NCBI GenBank assembly: GCA_040877415.1
Contig: JBBDNV010000173.1
Location: forward strand, 1-12,702
DNA length: 12,702 nt
Origin: JBBDNV01 sp040877415
Lineage (GTDB): Bacteria; Planctomycetota; Planctomycetia; Pirellulales; PALSA-1355
Direction of reading: 5' to 3'
The position numbers were made by a program, and so were the translations under genes. Of this stretch, positions 12,657 to 12,702 are shown piece after piece. Numbering within the stretch: position 1 is the stretch's first letter; each line of letters begins with the position of its first letter. The notes below the pieces were generated by a model that saw nothing but the letters and a program-made list of their open reading frames with translations, searched no databases and was not told the DNA's origin.

Positions 12657-12702
12657 CAGGCCGTTGAAAAATGGGACTGGCTCCGAGCACGTCGCGGCGA
12701 GA
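12654..12702. repeat. Second copy of the palindromic repeat, left arm only (cut by window end)
   Basis: Bases 12657-12702 are identical over all 46 positions to 590-635, and the preceding TAG corresponds to TAA in the first copy. The element continues past the window, so the right arm and full length cannot be seen. It has the same orientation as the copy at 587-690 and begins at the stop codon of the omega-amidase gene, so it would form the 3' end hairpin of that operon. Confidence 0.8.

Noticed and set aside
1..12702. Search for CRISPR arrays, tRNA/rRNA genes, integrases, transposases and defence clusters
   Set aside because: No regularly spaced repeats, RNA gene signatures or such protein motifs were seen; the only accessory module is the DUF433/DUF5615 pair.

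Overview
The window looks like a high-GC planctomycete chromosome fragment, probably from the Pirellulales or a close relative. The main evidence is a very large secreted protein that joins the PVC-type dehydrogenase-like domain to the Pirellula/Verrucomicrobium-type c-heme domain, an architecture largely confined to the Planctomycetes-Verrucomicrobia-Chlamydiae group. A bacterial deoxyhypusine-synthase-like gene, very GC-rich wobble positions that create long shadow ORFs, and short palindromic dispersed repeats fit the same picture. No rRNA, tRNA, CRISPR array, transposase or phage gene was found.

Layout, left to right. (1) The 3' end of an alpha-glucan phosphorylase gene (+). (2) A 104-bp palindromic repeat flanked by TA, then a strong intrinsic terminator serving the next gene. 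(3) A guanine-deaminase-like enzyme on the minus strand with an N-terminal membrane anchor or signal peptide. (4) A 384-bp divergent intergenic region. (5) A deoxyhypusine-synthase-family enzyme (+), whose stop codon overlaps the stop codon of the convergent gene in one CTAG. (6) A minus-strand DUF433/DUF5615 toxin-antitoxin pair with its own extended -10 promoter, which would give a leaderless antitoxin mRNA. (7) A 1688-residue secreted fusion on the minus strand: polysaccharide deacetylase, FG-GAP-like repeats, PVC dehydrogenase-like domain, HEAT-like repeats, c-type heme domain and a C-terminal beta-rich domain. (8) A divergent intergenic region, then mscL (+) with a C-terminal zinc ribbon. 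(9) A DUF4105/Lnb N-terminal-type lipoprotein (+). (10) A two-gene operon (+) of a class I/II aminotransferase and an omega-amidase. (11) A second copy of the palindromic repeat, cut by the window end and overlapping the omega-amidase stop codon.

Most genes are separate housekeeping or accessory units and do not form one pathway. Two pairs are clear functional units: the toxin-antitoxin module, and the aminotransferase/omega-amidase pair (transamination followed by alpha-keto acid amide hydrolysis). The features most worth follow-up are the giant deacetylase/dehydrogenase/cytochrome fusion, the DHS-family enzyme in a bacterium without an obvious eIF5A substrate, the anchored deaminase, and the repeat family found at 3' gene ends.
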